Source: Candidatus Dormiibacter spiritus (lineage in GTDB: Bacteria; Chloroflexota; Dormibacteria; Dormibacterales; Dormibacteraceae). Taken from it: DNA of 64,000 nucleotides. Made by a program: the position numbers and the translations under genes. The notes under the pieces were generated by a model. It saw only the letters and a list, made by a program, of their open reading frames with translations. It was not told the DNA's origin and made no database searches. The stretch is from assembly GCA_003244185.1 (NCBI GenBank), contig QHBT01000064.1, positions 25,437-89,436 of the forward strand. The letters are read 5' to 3'. Positions 24,742 to 34,096 of this stretch are shown here, in pieces (position 1 is the first letter of the stretch; the number at the start of each line of letters is the position of its first letter).

Positions 24742-26607
24742 TCAGGCCGGCCTCAGTCGAATCAGCGACGCCGCCGGCATTGGCAGATCCAGCTCCAGGT
24801 TGAGCTGGCCCGACCCCACCTCGATCGGTGCCGCAGCCTCTAGTTCCTCCAGCCGATCGCCAGCGCGAAGCGCGCGCCAACCTGCCTCATCCGGCCAGTC
24901 AGGCGCACCCAGCCGGTTCCAGGTTGCGACCACATTGGAGCAGTCTGCATCGACCCGGTGGTGGGTGCGCAGGTAAGTTCCTGACCTCAAACCGTCGAGC
25001 CGCACTGTCACCTGGCGTCTTAGCTCCTCGGCCCCATGGCGCTTCGACTGGTCGAGCGTGCCGTTCCACACCAGCAGCTCCAGCCCGCCGCGCGGGCTCC
25101 GGGTGGCCAGAGCCTGTACCAGTGAGCCGGCGCCGTCGCCCGAGAGCTCCACCGCCACCCTCTCAGGGCCGAGCAGCTCCAGCATCCTGAGCGCCCAGAA
25201 TCGAGGCTTGCGCAGATTGCCCACCGTCAGCAGCCCGAAGCCGCCGTGGAGCAGTCGCTCCGGCGGCCCCAGCTCCTCGAAGTGGTCGGACAGCACCCAG
25301 TAGGCGAGAAGTCCTATGCGTTCCAGAGCCGAAACCATTCCGCTGAGAACGAACGGCGCTCCGAAGGGTAGGTCGTTGACCTCCGCCAGATGGCGTGGCG
25401 ACACGCCCCACTCTGTCCACCAGGCCGGCACGCCCGGGAGACCGGCGCGGGCGGCAGTGGCGCTGACGTCCAGCGGCAGGTTGCCGTAGGTGTGGGTGCT
25501 GAGGAAGTCGACAGGCAGCTGGTGTCGGACTGCAAACTCCGCGAAGTCCTGGATCCAGCCGGCGGCCGCAGTGGCCGGGCCGCCCACCTTGAGCCGGGCG
25601 TTCACCGACTTCAGCGCCCTGGCCGACTCCTCGTAGAGGCGGAAGTAGTCAGCCTGGTCACCCGCCCAGAAGGCCTCCAGGTTGGGCTCGTTCCAGACCT
25701 CGAATCCCCATTCGGCGACCTCATCCAGGCCGTAGCGCTCGACCAGGTGCGAGGCAAGCGCCGCCACCAACCGCCGCCACTCCGCCCACTGGCGCGGCGG
25801 CGATGTGACACCGCCATAGTGGAAGATTGTCGCGGAAGGATTCGCCGCCAGGTCACGGGGCATGAAGCTCAACTCCACCAAAGGGCGCAGGCCGAGTTCG
25901 ACCACCCTGTCATAGACGCGATCCACCTGGCCGAAATCTATGGCCCCGTTCTGGTAGACGGCGAGCTCGTCCAGGAAGATGCCGTGCGCGCGCACTCGCT
26001 CAGCGCCAAGCTCCTGGCGAGATATCGCAAGGGCCCGGGCAAGCTCGGCGCCGACGTCGAAGCCCTGCTCATTGACGCCTCGTAGCAGCAGGCTCAGGTG
26101 CTCTGAGCCGACCACTCGCCAGGGCCGTTGCAGCTGCCCAACCGGCACCGCTGCGTCGACGGCCACCTCGACTTTCGCGGTCGCGCCAGATGGTGACCCT
26201 GCCTGGACCGGCTCCGCGCCGGGGCCTGGTAGCCCGTCCGGGACTGCAAGTGCGGCCACCGAGTACCAGGGCTGCTCCCCCGCGCCTGCGGTGGTGTCGG
26301 AGTAGACGCAGCCAGGCACGGCGAGGACGTCACCGCCGCCGTGGTCGAGAATCGCAAAGGGTCCCTCCCTCTGCCACGCCCGCAGGACCAGGTAGCCGGC
26401 CGCCCCCGGCATGGGTGACCAGCGAAGGGTCACCTGTCCGCGGCCGGCTTCCGTCCTGAGGTCGGCCGGCGGCTGAACGATTGACGAGTCGGTGACCGCG
26501 GGCCGGCGCCGCCTGAGCTGCGCCTCCAGGTCCTCCGGTGAAGGTCTAACTACTGGCACGGCTCGGCGTCCCCGCCTGACGAGACCGACCAGATGCGTGA
26601 ATCGCAT
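24742..26607 (-). CDS. glycoside hydrolase family 39-like enzyme
   Basis: A 621-residue clan-A-type glycosidase. A fibronectin-III-like domain spans about residues 45-125; the TIM-barrel part begins near 165 with a GVNEQGFDVG-type opening. The acid/base Glu is E307 in FEVWNEPN and the nucleophile is E399 in WWTEWG, matching GH39 beta-xylosidases and iduronidases. There is no signal peptide, so it may act in the cytoplasm on imported oligosaccharides. It is the last gene of the LacI-ABC operon, 82 bp after the preceding glycosidase. Linkage specificity cannot be read. Confidence 0.8.
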   Translation of the reverse strand: MRFTHLVGLVRRGRRAVPVVRPSPEDLEAQLRRRRPAVTDSSIVQPPADLRTEAGRGQVTLRWSPMPGAAGYLVLRAWQREGPFAILDHGGGDVLAVPGCVYSDTTAGAGEQPWYSVAALAVPDGLPGPGAEPVQAGSPSGATAKVEVAVDAAVPVGQLQRPWRVVGSEHLSLLLRGVNEQGFDVGAELARALAISRQELGAERVRAHGIFLDELAVYQNGAIDFGQVDRVYDRVVELGLRPLVELSFMPRDLAANPSATIFHYGGVTSPPRQWAEWRRLVAALASHLVERYGLDEVAEWGFEVWNEPNLEAFWAGDQADYFRLYEESARALKSVNARLKVGGPATAAAGWIQDFAEFAVRHQLPVDFLSTHTYGNLPLDVSATAARAGLPGVPAWWTEWGVSPRHLAEVNDLPFGAPFVLSGMVSALERIGLLAYWVLSDHFEELGPPERLLHGGFGLLTVGNLRKPRFWALRMLELLGPERVAVELSGDGAGSLVQALATRSPRGGLELLVWNGTLDQSKRHGAEELRRQVTVRLDGLRSGTYLRTHHRVDADCSNVVATWNRLGAPDWPDEAGWRALRAGDRLEELEAAAPIEVGSGQLNLELDLPMPAASLIRLRPA

Positions 26608-26689
26608 CTGGCGTGGCGGCGCAAGCCACGAGCTGGGTGCAAAACCGCCCGCTGCGCGCCCATGGTCATCGCCCGGTCAGGTGTCTGCT

Positions 26690-28411
26690 TTAGCCGTTGT
26701 TGTTCCCCGTGCTGTCGCCACCGCCCTGATCGCCATTGCCGTCAGTATCGGCGATCGAAAGCTTCTCGAGCGACAGATACTTGTGCGCCGCGGCACTGGC
26801 GGGATCGGCGGCGAAGTGACGCTGCAGTTTTCGCTGATTCAGTGCGTTGTCAAGGGCCGCCATAATCATCGACTGGTCGAGCACGAGATCTCGGTGACCC
26901 ACCTGTTTGGTGGTCGGATTGACTGCGTCGTAGAAGCCACCGTCGGCTCTGTAGAGGTCAGGGTAAAGCTGTTTCAGTGCCTGGATATTGGCATACGCTT
27001 GCCTCGGTAAGACATCCAGGGCTATGAAGGACGCATGGGGGCTGACAACATCCTCAGTGGCGCAGCCGTGGCACTGCGACAGGCCCAGGTTCGGGTGGTT
27101 GGCGTCCGCCCCCACCCCGAAATAGGGAAACCGCAAACCCTCCACCCCATAGCCCCCATAGCCGCCGGTGTCGTCTGCGGTACTGGAGGGAGACATGCCC
27201 CAGACCGGGTAATGCAGCACCTGCGTCGTGTACCTCACCTGTACCTGCGCAGCGCGGCGGTCGGCCAGGCCGAAGCTCTTCGTCCCCCAGGTCGTCTCTG
27301 GCACAACGAGGTTCGCCATCAGCGCTTCGAACATGCCCCCGGCGAAAGTCGGGATGAACGTGAGGTTGCTGCCGGGGTAGGTGTAGTGGCCTTCCCAGAC
27401 GTTGAATCGCTTGCCTGACTGCGGGTCTTTGTAGACCTGCCAGTAGCCGCCCACCGGCCACTGTCCCTGCCAGGAAAAATCAGGGTCGGTCGGGCATTGC
27501 TTGGGCGGGAGCGTACGCCAGCTGCGCCACCACACATCGCCCGGCATCTGATGCAGCCCCATCCCGACGTAGGCAGAGATGCGCGGGTCACTGTAGAGCG
27601 CACCGTTGTGGTAGTACTGCTTCCAGTTGTCGCCCTGGTCGACTGGCAGCCCGATATAGTAGCCGCCGAACATCTGCCCAGTCGGTTGGTTCCCAATTAT
27701 GGCTGGGTTCGCGTTGCATGCAATCTGCGGCCGGCTGTCGTAGAAGAGTCCAAAGTCCATCGGCTTCAGGAGGGTGTTGACGAGGCCCCGCAGCTCCGGC
27801 ATGGCGCTCCGGACCACTATCAGTCCCGACGCGTACCAGCCGTTGTCGACGTTGGAGATGAAGTAACAGTTATCGAATATCGGCGTGGTCTCGGTGGCGC
27901 AATCGATATCGCCAGGATTGCGGATGACATGGCCGCTGGTGGTGTCGTACCACTGATGCAGAAAGCCATGGTCTCTGGCCAGCTTGGCTACCTCAATCAG
28001 GGTGAACGCGATTTCCGCCCGCGCGCCCTCCCTGCTGATGAGCCCGAGATCGTGGGCGGCCACCACCGCCCAGAGGTAGACGCCGATGTTCGCGGCGGAG
28101 GTGTAGGTGCCGCGCTTCCCGTTGGGACCAATGTTGTCAAGCGGTAGGTGCGTGTTCGGGTCGACGTCCGCGCTGTAGAACTTCCAGGTGTCACGGGCGA
28201 TGTTGTAGAGGACTGCGCGCTGCTGTGCGTTGAGAGCGCCTTGCCCGCCGTTGTTGTCCCCACCGCCACCGCTCTGATCGGCGTAGACGCCGGTGGGCTG
28301 GATCGAAGCTGTCAGCAATGCCACTAGGCCGACGATCAGCCCGAGGCGGGCGCCGCGCCAGCCCCGGTGCACCAACCTGGTTGGGCTCACATCCCGATCT
28401 TGCACAGTCAT
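26690..28411 (-). CDS. secreted glucoamylase-like (PF10091/GH144-type) protein
   Basis: A 573-residue exported protein. An N-terminal hydrophobic signal (about 20-45, ending VYADQ) precedes an alpha/alpha-barrel type domain with landmarks YTSAANIGVYLWAVVAA, DNGWYASGLIVV, EGHYTYPGSNLTFIPTFAG, WGMSPSSTADDTGGYGGYG and VVSPHASFIALDV. These resemble the glycoamylase-type domain of beta-1,2-glucanases and cyclic glucan synthases. The C-terminal tail is Gly/Asn/Asp-rich. AAGGAGGG lies just before ATG 28411. It probably degrades an external polysaccharide for the ABC transporter encoded just upstream. The exact substrate is unproven. Confidence 0.7.
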   Translation of the reverse strand: MTVQDRDVSPTRLVHRGWRGARLGLIVGLVALLTASIQPTGVYADQSGGGGDNNGGQGALNAQQRAVLYNIARDTWKFYSADVDPNTHLPLDNIGPNGKRGTYTSAANIGVYLWAVVAAHDLGLISREGARAEIAFTLIEVAKLARDHGFLHQWYDTTSGHVIRNPGDIDCATETTPIFDNCYFISNVDNGWYASGLIVVRSAMPELRGLVNTLLKPMDFGLFYDSRPQIACNANPAIIGNQPTGQMFGGYYIGLPVDQGDNWKQYYHNGALYSDPRISAYVGMGLHQMPGDVWWRSWRTLPPKQCPTDPDFSWQGQWPVGGYWQVYKDPQSGKRFNVWEGHYTYPGSNLTFIPTFAGGMFEALMANLVVPETTWGTKSFGLADRRAAQVQVRYTTQVLHYPVWGMSPSSTADDTGGYGGYGVEGLRFPYFGVGADANHPNLGLSQCHGCATEDVVSPHASFIALDVLPRQAYANIQALKQLYPDLYRADGGFYDAVNPTTKQVGHRDLVLDQSMIMAALDNALNQRKLQRHFAADPASAAAHKYLSLEKLSIADTDGNGDQGGGDSTGNNNG

Positions 28412-28419
28412 TGCCCTCC

Positions 28420-29307
28420 TTAGCCCTTGATCCCTGTCATCGCGATGCCCTGCGTGAAATACCGCTGCAGCAGGAGGAAGACGATCAGCACAGGTGCCAC
28501 CAGGAGCACCGAGCCCGCCATCAACGTGCCGTAGTCGGAGCTGTGCTGGCCGATGGAGAACGTGGCCACTCCCACCGGGAGCGTGTACATCCGCTCACTG
28601 GTGCTGACCACCAGCGGCCAGAGGAAGTTGTTCCAGGAGGCCAGAAAGGTGAAGATCCCAAGCGTCGCCAGCGGCGTGCCACAGAGCGGCATGACGACCG
28701 AGCGGAAGATGCGAAGCTCGCTGGCGCCATCGATCCGGGCCGCCTCGATGAGATCATCGGGGATGCTGCCGATGAACTGCCGCATGAGGAAGACGCCGAA
28801 GGGACCGGCAGCGAACGGCAGGATCAGGCCTGCGTAGGTGTTCACCAGCCCGATCGCGCTCATCAGCACGAAGAGCGGCACCAGAGTCACTGTGCTGGGG
28901 ACCATCAGCGTGGCCATCACCAGGAGGAAGATCTTGTCCCGGCCGGGGAAGTGGAGCTTGGTCAGCGCATAGCCCAGCATCGAGCAGAACAGCAGGTTGG
29001 CACCGACCACGAAGAAGGCCACGACCGCCGAGTTGAGGAAATAGAGCGGAAAGTTGAGCTTCTGGAAAAGGGTGTTGAAGTTGTCCAGCGTCGGTTCGGC
29101 GGGCAGGAAGGTGGGGACTATCCTGTGCAGCTCGGGCGCTGTCTTGAACGCGCCGGCGACCATCCAGACGAACGGTCCCGCCACCAGCACCAGCCCGATG
29201 GTGTAACCGATGTAGATGAGACTCCGGCGGAGCGCCGCGCTTTCCCGCCCGCCTGTTCGTCCGGCCGCGATGGCGGTCTTAGCAGCGGTGGTGGTGGTGG
29301 TTGCCAT
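28420..29307 (-). CDS. carbohydrate ABC transporter permease (MalG type)
   Basis: A 295-residue inner permease of a CUT1-type sugar importer with six TM helices. The EAA loop that contacts the ATPase is EAARIDGASELRIFRSVVMPL (about 200-220). The N-terminal cytoplasmic tail is Thr/Ala-rich. The start ATG 29307 overlaps the stop of the upstream MalF-type permease by one base. No ATPase gene is in the operon, so a shared MsmK-like ATPase encoded elsewhere is expected. Confidence 0.93.
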   Translation of the reverse strand: MATTTTTAAKTAIAAGRTGGRESAALRRSLIYIGYTIGLVLVAGPFVWMVAGAFKTAPELHRIVPTFLPAEPTLDNFNTLFQKLNFPLYFLNSAVVAFFVVGANLLFCSMLGYALTKLHFPGRDKIFLLVMATLMVPSTVTLVPLFVLMSAIGLVNTYAGLILPFAAGPFGVFLMRQFIGSIPDDLIEAARIDGASELRIFRSVVMPLCGTPLATLGIFTFLASWNNFLWPLVVSTSERMYTLPVGVATFSIGQHSSDYGTLMAGSVLLVAPVLIVFLLLQRYFTQGIAMTGIKG

Positions 29308-30245
29308 CAGTCGTTCCTGAGCAGCCTGAACTGCAGGGCGGTGACCGCCGCGATGACCACGAAGAGGACGTACCCGATCGAACTCGCGTAGCCCAGGTGG
29401 AAGTAGCTGAATCCCTCTCGGTACATGTACATCGAGACCGAGAGCGTCTTGTTCAGAGGGCCGCCCTGGGTCATGATGAACGGCTCCTCGAAGAGCTGGA
29501 GATAGCCGATGCTGGTGATCACCGCGACGAAAAGCAGAGTCGGTCGCAGCATCGGCAGAGTGATGCGCAACAACTCCCGCCAGGGAGTGGCGCCATCGAT
29601 CCGGGCCGCCTCGTAAACGTCTTCGGGGATCCCCTGCAGTCCGGCCAGGAAAAGGACCATCACGTTGCCGAGGTTCCGCCAGACTGCCATCGCGATGATG
29701 CAGGGCATCGCCAGAGTGGGGTTGCCGAGCCAGTTGGGACCACTGATCCCGATCTGCTTCAGCGCTCCATTGATCAGGCCGAAGTTTGGGTCGAGGAGGA
29801 AGCGCCAGATAACAGCTATGGCGACGATGCTGGTCACGGTTGGCAGGTAGTAACCGACTCGGAAAACTGAGCGCAGCCGTCCCAGGGCGCGGTTCAGTCC
29901 AAGCGCTGCCACCAGACCCAGAACGGTCGTGGCGATCAGCCCGACCACCGTGAAGTACGCGGTGTTCAAGGCGGCTTGTCTGAAGTTATCGTCGCTGAAG
30001 AGCTTGGCGTAGTTCTGCAGGCCTATGAACGGGGCGCCCAGCGGTGCCGTCAGGTCGCCCAGGCTGAAGTCGGTGAAGCTCAGGACCAGCGAAGCCAGGA
30101 TCGGCAGCGCCAGGAAAACTAGGAAGAGGATCAGGTAGGGAGCCGAGAACGCGTAGCCGGTGAGCGCGGCGCGCACGTCTCCGCCGCGGCGAGCGGGCCG
30201 CGCCACCATCGGTGGTGGCGCGGCGGTGATCGGAAGCTGGCTCAC
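29307..30245 (-). CDS. carbohydrate ABC transporter permease (MalF type)
   Basis: A permease of about 312 residues with six TM helices and the EAA motif YEAARIDGATPWRELLRITL. The start is taken as GTG 30245, which overlaps the stop of the substrate-binding protein gene (GTGA); ATG 30209 is an alternative 12 codons later. It pairs with the MalG-type permease that follows. The import substrate is presumably the oligosaccharide released by the secreted glycosidase of the same operon. Confidence 0.92.
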   Translation of the reverse strand: MSQLPITAAPPPMVARPARRGGDVRAALTGYAFSAPYLILFLVFLALPILASLVLSFTDFSLGDLTAPLGAPFIGLQNYAKLFSDDNFRQAALNTAYFTVVGLIATTVLGLVAALGLNRALGRLRSVFRVGYYLPTVTSIVAIAVIWRFLLDPNFGLINGALKQIGISGPNWLGNPTLAMPCIIAMAVWRNLGNVMVLFLAGLQGIPEDVYEAARIDGATPWRELLRITLPMLRPTLLFVAVITSIGYLQLFEEPFIMTQGGPLNKTLSVSMYMYREGFSYFHLGYASSIGYVLFVVIAAVTALQFRLLRND

Positions 30246-31468
30246 GGCTTGTGGAGGGAGGTCGCCGCCTGCTGCATGCCCGCAGCTGCTTGGGCAGGTG
30301 TCACCTGGCCCGCGCTGGCCTTTTCCAGCCAGTCGTTGATGCTCTTGTCGATCTCGGTCCACTCGGCTATGGCCGGGGGCGCCTTGGTGGTGGTGAGCTG
30401 GTCGCCGTAGACCTTGAGGTTCTGGTCACCTGAGAGCGCCGGGTCCTGCCAGGCGGCCTTGACAGCCGGCAGGTCGTTGATCGTCTTGAACCAGCTGATC
30501 TGCTGCTCTCTCTGGGCCAAGAACTGGACCAGCTTCCAGGCAGCGTCGCGGTGCTGGCTGTTCTTGAAGACCGCCAGGTCGCCGCCACCGGCCCAGGAGG
30601 TCGAGGATTGGTCCTTGGGCACACGCGCGACGGCCCACTTGCCGGTGATCTGCGGATCACTCTTCAGAAGCGTGCTGATCTGCCAGGGGCCGGAGATGAA
30701 CATGGGTGTGGCGCCCGAGGTGAAGGTCTGGGTGACGTCGAAGCCCTGCGCCTCACTCTTCGGGGTGAGCCCTTGCTGGAAGTACTTGACCCACTCTGTC
30801 AGTGACTTGACAGAGGCCTGGCTATCCAGAGTGAACTTGCCGTTCTGCATGACATCACCGCCGGCGGAGTAGAGGAACGGCAGCCACTCCTGATCGTCGT
30901 TGCTCTGCAGGTAGATGCCGTACTGACTGCCTGAGGCCTTGTACGCCTGCGCCAGCTTCATCAGGTCGTTCCAGGTCTGGGGGGCGGAGTTGATACCAGC
31001 CTTCTGGGCCAGGTCGGTGCGGTAGAAGAGGGTTCGGGTGTCGACGTACCAGGGCACGCCCACCGCCTTGCCGTTGACCACGACGGCGTCCCAGGCACCG
31101 GAGTAAAAGTCGCTCTTGCTCACGGAGCTGGGGACCTGGTCCAGCACGCCGATCTTGCCGAACTCGCCCATCCAGGTGGTCCCCATCAGGCTCAGATCGG
31201 GCGTCTGGCGGCCTGCGACAGCTGTCACCAGCTTGTCGTGGGCGACGCCCCAGGGGATGGCTGTGACGTTGACTGTGATGTTGGGGTTCGCCTTCTTGAA
31301 GGCCTGCATCGCATCGCTGGTGGGCAGCTTGTCGCCCTCGTCGCCCATGGCCCACATGGTCAGCGTGACCGGCCCGGAGCTCGTGTTCGACGTACTCGAG
31401 GTCCCGCACGCCGTGAGGACGAGGGCGAGTACAGCCAGACAGTTGATGGCCCGTGCACTGGATCTCAT
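30242..31468 (-). CDS. sugar ABC transporter substrate-binding lipoprotein
   Basis: A 408-residue extracellular solute-binding protein of family 1. A signal peptide ends in the lipobox LTAC (Cys near residue 21), followed by a Ser/Thr linker and VTLTMWAMGDEG, the typical first strand. The blocks KANPNITVNVTAIPWGVAHDKL and GTTWMGEFGKIGVL, the Trp-rich sugar pocket and the late WAGGGDLAVFKNS block fit CUT1 binding proteins. ATG 31468 is chosen because AGGAGG lies upstream; it overlaps the lacI stop (ATGA). It delivers substrate to the two permeases encoded next. Confidence 0.94.
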   Translation of the reverse strand: MRSSARAINCLAVLALVLTACGTSSTSNTSSGPVTLTMWAMGDEGDKLPTSDAMQAFKKANPNITVNVTAIPWGVAHDKLVTAVAGRQTPDLSLMGTTWMGEFGKIGVLDQVPSSVSKSDFYSGAWDAVVVNGKAVGVPWYVDTRTLFYRTDLAQKAGINSAPQTWNDLMKLAQAYKASGSQYGIYLQSNDDQEWLPFLYSAGGDVMQNGKFTLDSQASVKSLTEWVKYFQQGLTPKSEAQGFDVTQTFTSGATPMFISGPWQISTLLKSDPQITGKWAVARVPKDQSSTSWAGGGDLAVFKNSQHRDAAWKLVQFLAQREQQISWFKTINDLPAVKAAWQDPALSGDQNLKVYGDQLTTTKAPPAIAEWTEIDKSINDWLEKASAGQVTPAQAAAGMQQAATSLHKP

Positions 31469-32502
31469 GACGAAGCACCTCCTCTCGGGCGGCGGCGGCT
31501 TCTGCATCCGCAGCTCGCTCGGAACACGATCTCGGTGGGCAGGAGAGCGTTCACAGGTTCACTCTCATCACCCTCAACCCGGGCCTGGAGCAGCTCGGCC
31601 GCCCGGGCCCCCAACTCGGCCAGTGGCTGCCTGACAGTCGTCAACGGCGGCGAAAAGTAGCGAGCCGTCGGCACGTCGTCCCAGCCGGTGATCGCCACGT
31701 CGCCGGGAAGGCGGAGCTTGAGCTCCCGCGCCGCGGCATAGGCCCCTGTCGCTATGTCGTCGTTGGCGCAGAACAGGGCTGTTGGGCGATTGTCTGCCCC
31801 AAGCAGACGCAGGGCAACCTGGTAGCCCTCGGCTTCCAAGAGCGCGGAGAGCTCCGGCCACGCGGGGCCGGCCAGCCCAGCCTCTTGGTGGGCGGCGAGG
31901 AAGCCCGACCAGCGCTCGGCGCAATCCGGGGAGGAGTGCGTGTCGCCGATGAAACCGATGCTCTTGTGGCCGTGCTCGAGCAGGTGGGCAGCCAGCGCCC
32001 GAGCGGCCTCCCGGTTCTCCGAGCGCACGGTGTCCTCACCATCCACCCGCGGTCGTGCCAGCAGCACCGTAGGGGTGCCCTGTCGGCGGAGCTCGGCGAT
32101 CATCTCGTCAGGCACTGTGCGCCCGAACACCACCAGCCCATCGACCTTGCTGGTCAGATCCAGGACGAGCTGCTCAGGGCCAGGCCTTCCTTGCGTGCCG
32201 GCGATCAGCACGCTCAGGCCGAGCCGGTTCGCCGCCTCCTCCACGCCCATGAGCACGCCGGCGTAGTAGGGCCGCGAGAGGTTGGGAAAGACCACCCCGA
32301 TGCTGCCGTGCCGGAGGCGCTGAAGCGCGCGAGCGGCACCGTTCGGGCGGTAGCCGACCTTGAGGGAGGACTCCACCACTCGGCGCTCCGTCTCCTCTCG
32401 CACTCGCGACCCACCGCTCAAGGCCCGAGACACCGTGGCGATCGACACGCCCGCGTGCCTGGCAACCGTGTAGATGGTCGGCCGGTTCCGATGTGCCCTC
32501 AC
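31465..32502 (-). CDS. LacI family transcriptional regulator
   Basis: A 345-residue LacI/GalR repressor. The helix-turn-helix and hinge read TIYTVARHAGVSIATVSRAL (about 9-28), with a YRPNGAARAL hinge helix region near 52-61. A periplasmic-binding-like effector domain follows, with GITGWDDVP-type sequence near 272. GTG 32502 is the first start codon. It is the first gene of a regulator-binding protein-permease-permease-glycosidase-glycosidase operon. A LacI-type palindrome overlaps its own promoter, so autoregulated control of the whole operon by an imported sugar is likely. Confidence 0.93.
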   Translation of the reverse strand: MRAHRNRPTIYTVARHAGVSIATVSRALSGGSRVREETERRVVESSLKVGYRPNGAARALQRLRHGSIGVVFPNLSRPYYAGVLMGVEEAANRLGLSVLIAGTQGRPGPEQLVLDLTSKVDGLVVFGRTVPDEMIAELRRQGTPTVLLARPRVDGEDTVRSENREAARALAAHLLEHGHKSIGFIGDTHSSPDCAERWSGFLAAHQEAGLAGPAWPELSALLEAEGYQVALRLLGADNRPTALFCANDDIATGAYAAARELKLRLPGDVAITGWDDVPTARYFSPPLTTVRQPLAELGARAAELLQARVEGDESEPVNALLPTEIVFRASCGCRSRRRPRGGASS

Positions 32503-32520
32503 CTATGCGCCCCAGTGCTT

Positions 32521-32549
32521 CTTATAGCACCCGCAGCCGCCAATGTAAA
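32521..32549 (-). promoter_or_regulatory. promoter of the lacI-ABC-glycosidase operon
   Basis: Read leftward, TTTACA (-35, 32549-32544) is followed after exactly 17 bp by TATAAG (-10, 32526-32521), 19 bp before the lacI GTG start codon. This is the clearest sigma-70-type promoter in the window. Confidence 0.75.
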
Positions 32550-32558
32550 GGCTTACAT
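32543..32558. promoter_or_regulatory. LacI-type operator
   Basis: A 16-bp palindrome ATGTAA-AGGC-TTACAT, with half-sites typical of LacI/GalR operators, overlaps the -35 hexamer of the operon promoter. Binding there would block RNA polymerase. The regulator is encoded by the first gene of the operon. Confidence 0.75.
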
Positions 32559-32744
32559 AGGAGCGGGAGGCGGCTGCCTTTTGCGGCTAACGGCCGGCTG
32601 CGCCAGGCGGCACGAGCGGTCGGCCGCGCCTGGTGCGGACCCGCCTCGACGCGGTTTGCTTACCGGCTTTCCGACGGCAGGTGGAGCGGCGAGTGCCATG
32701 TCCGGCGCGAGAGGCGGGGAGGCCGGTTCCTCCCAGGCTGAGCG

Positions 32745-33803
32745 CTAGAGCTTGACGGCCAGTGGAGTGCGCTGCCCGTTTCGCAGGGGAGCGCCGACTT
32801 CATGCAGGAAGCCCAGGATCTCTCGATATGACTGCACAAGTGAAGTCTCGTAGTACGGGATGCCGTGCTCCTCGCAGAATTCGCGGACTATGTCGTGCGC
32901 CTTGGCCATCTGATTGCGCGGCAGCGTGGGGAAGAGATGATGCTCGATCTGGTAGTTGAGCGCGCCGTACCAGACATCAGTCAGCGGATGTGGCTTCACA
33001 TTGCGTGAGGTGATGACCTGCCGGACCAGGAAGCTGACGTTCGTGCCCGCCTCGATCTGCGGCATGCCCTTGTGGTTGGGTGCGAAGACCAGAGCCATGT
33101 AGCAGCCGCCGCAGCACTGCTGGATCAGTATCGCCAGCAGCGCGGGAAGCGGTCCCAGCACCAGTACGAAGAAGCCAACGTAGAGGAGCCAGAAAGACGC
33201 CAGGAGGACCAGCTCCAGAACCCTGTACTTCGAGCGCCGTTTGACCAGGAACTGCACGCTCCTGTAGTGCATGCTGAAGCCGAGCAGGAAAAGCAGGGGA
33301 AAGAAGAAAAAGGCCTGGTACTTGGCAATGAAGCGCCCTACGCCCTTTGAGTTCCAGGCCTGCTCTTCCGAATAGGCGATGACGCCCGGTCCGATGTCAG
33401 GATCGAGATCTTCACTGTTGGGGTTGGCGTGGTGGCGGTTGTGCTTGTCCACCCACCAGCCGTAGCTCATGCCCAGCCCCAGATTGGCGGTGAGCAGCCC
33501 CACCAGCACATTCAGCCGGCTGCGTTCAAACATCTGGCGGTGGCCGGAATCATGAAGCTGGAAGCCGAGCTGGCCGAAGATGAAGGCGACCACCAGGGAG
33601 TTCAGGGCGACCAGCCAGAGGGGGTGATAGAGCACGAAAAGCGCAATGCAAAGAGACAAGCCGATGAGCTTGAAGGCGATCGAGCGGAGGTAGAAGGCCG
33701 GCTGCTTGTCCAGCAGCCCCGCCTCTTGAATCCTGCGCTTCAGAACTGCGTAGTCACTGGCATCGGTTGCGGCGGACGAGGTCGGCATCAAAGCTGCGGT
33801 CAT
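32745..33803 (-). CDS. membrane fatty acid desaturase
   Basis: An acyl-lipid/acyl-CoA desaturase of about 352 residues with the three di-iron histidine boxes: HDSGHRQ, HNRHHANPN and QIEHHLFP. The QxxHH form of the third box is typical of front-end type desaturases, but no cytochrome b5 domain is fused. Four TM helices are visible in two pairs. The start is taken as ATG 33803; the frame extends to TTG 33857, giving 18 more residues. It is monocistronic, separated by about 240 bp from the LacI operon. Role: membrane lipid unsaturation; regiospecificity unknown. Confidence 0.92.
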   Translation of the reverse strand: MTAALMPTSSAATDASDYAVLKRRIQEAGLLDKQPAFYLRSIAFKLIGLSLCIALFVLYHPLWLVALNSLVVAFIFGQLGFQLHDSGHRQMFERSRLNVLVGLLTANLGLGMSYGWWVDKHNRHHANPNSEDLDPDIGPGVIAYSEEQAWNSKGVGRFIAKYQAFFFFPLLFLLGFSMHYRSVQFLVKRRSKYRVLELVLLASFWLLYVGFFVLVLGPLPALLAILIQQCCGGCYMALVFAPNHKGMPQIEAGTNVSFLVRQVITSRNVKPHPLTDVWYGALNYQIEHHLFPTLPRNQMAKAHDIVREFCEEHGIPYYETSLVQSYREILGFLHEVGAPLRNGQRTPLAVKL

Positions 33804-34000
33804 CGCCGTTGATTGTGACGCCTCGGCAGCCGGAGCCGCCGTTGAGAAGCTGAGCAACGCCTGACATTCGCTTGCGGACGGGCCTCCGCTGCGAGCCTGC
33901 TTGGCATTCCACAGTCACCTGTGCGGGCCGATTCGGAGGTGCGGCGCTGCTTGCGGCTGCTCGGTCGAAGCCAGGAGACGCCCGATTTCGGCAGACGGAG

Positions 34001-34086
34001 TGGTGCGGCGGAGAGGATTTGAACCTCCACGGGGAAACCCCCACTAGCTCCTGAAACTAGCGCGTCTGCCGTTCCGCCACCGCCGC
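34001..34086 (-). tRNA. tRNA-Leu (CAG)
   Basis: A class II tRNA. The acceptor stem is GCGGCGG (34086-34080) with CCGCCGC (34011-34005). The anticodon loop TTCAGGA gives CAG, the variable arm is long, and the T loop is TTCAAAT. CCA is encoded at the 3' end (34003-34001). Confidence 0.95.
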
Positions 34087-34096
34087 GTCGAGGGCG

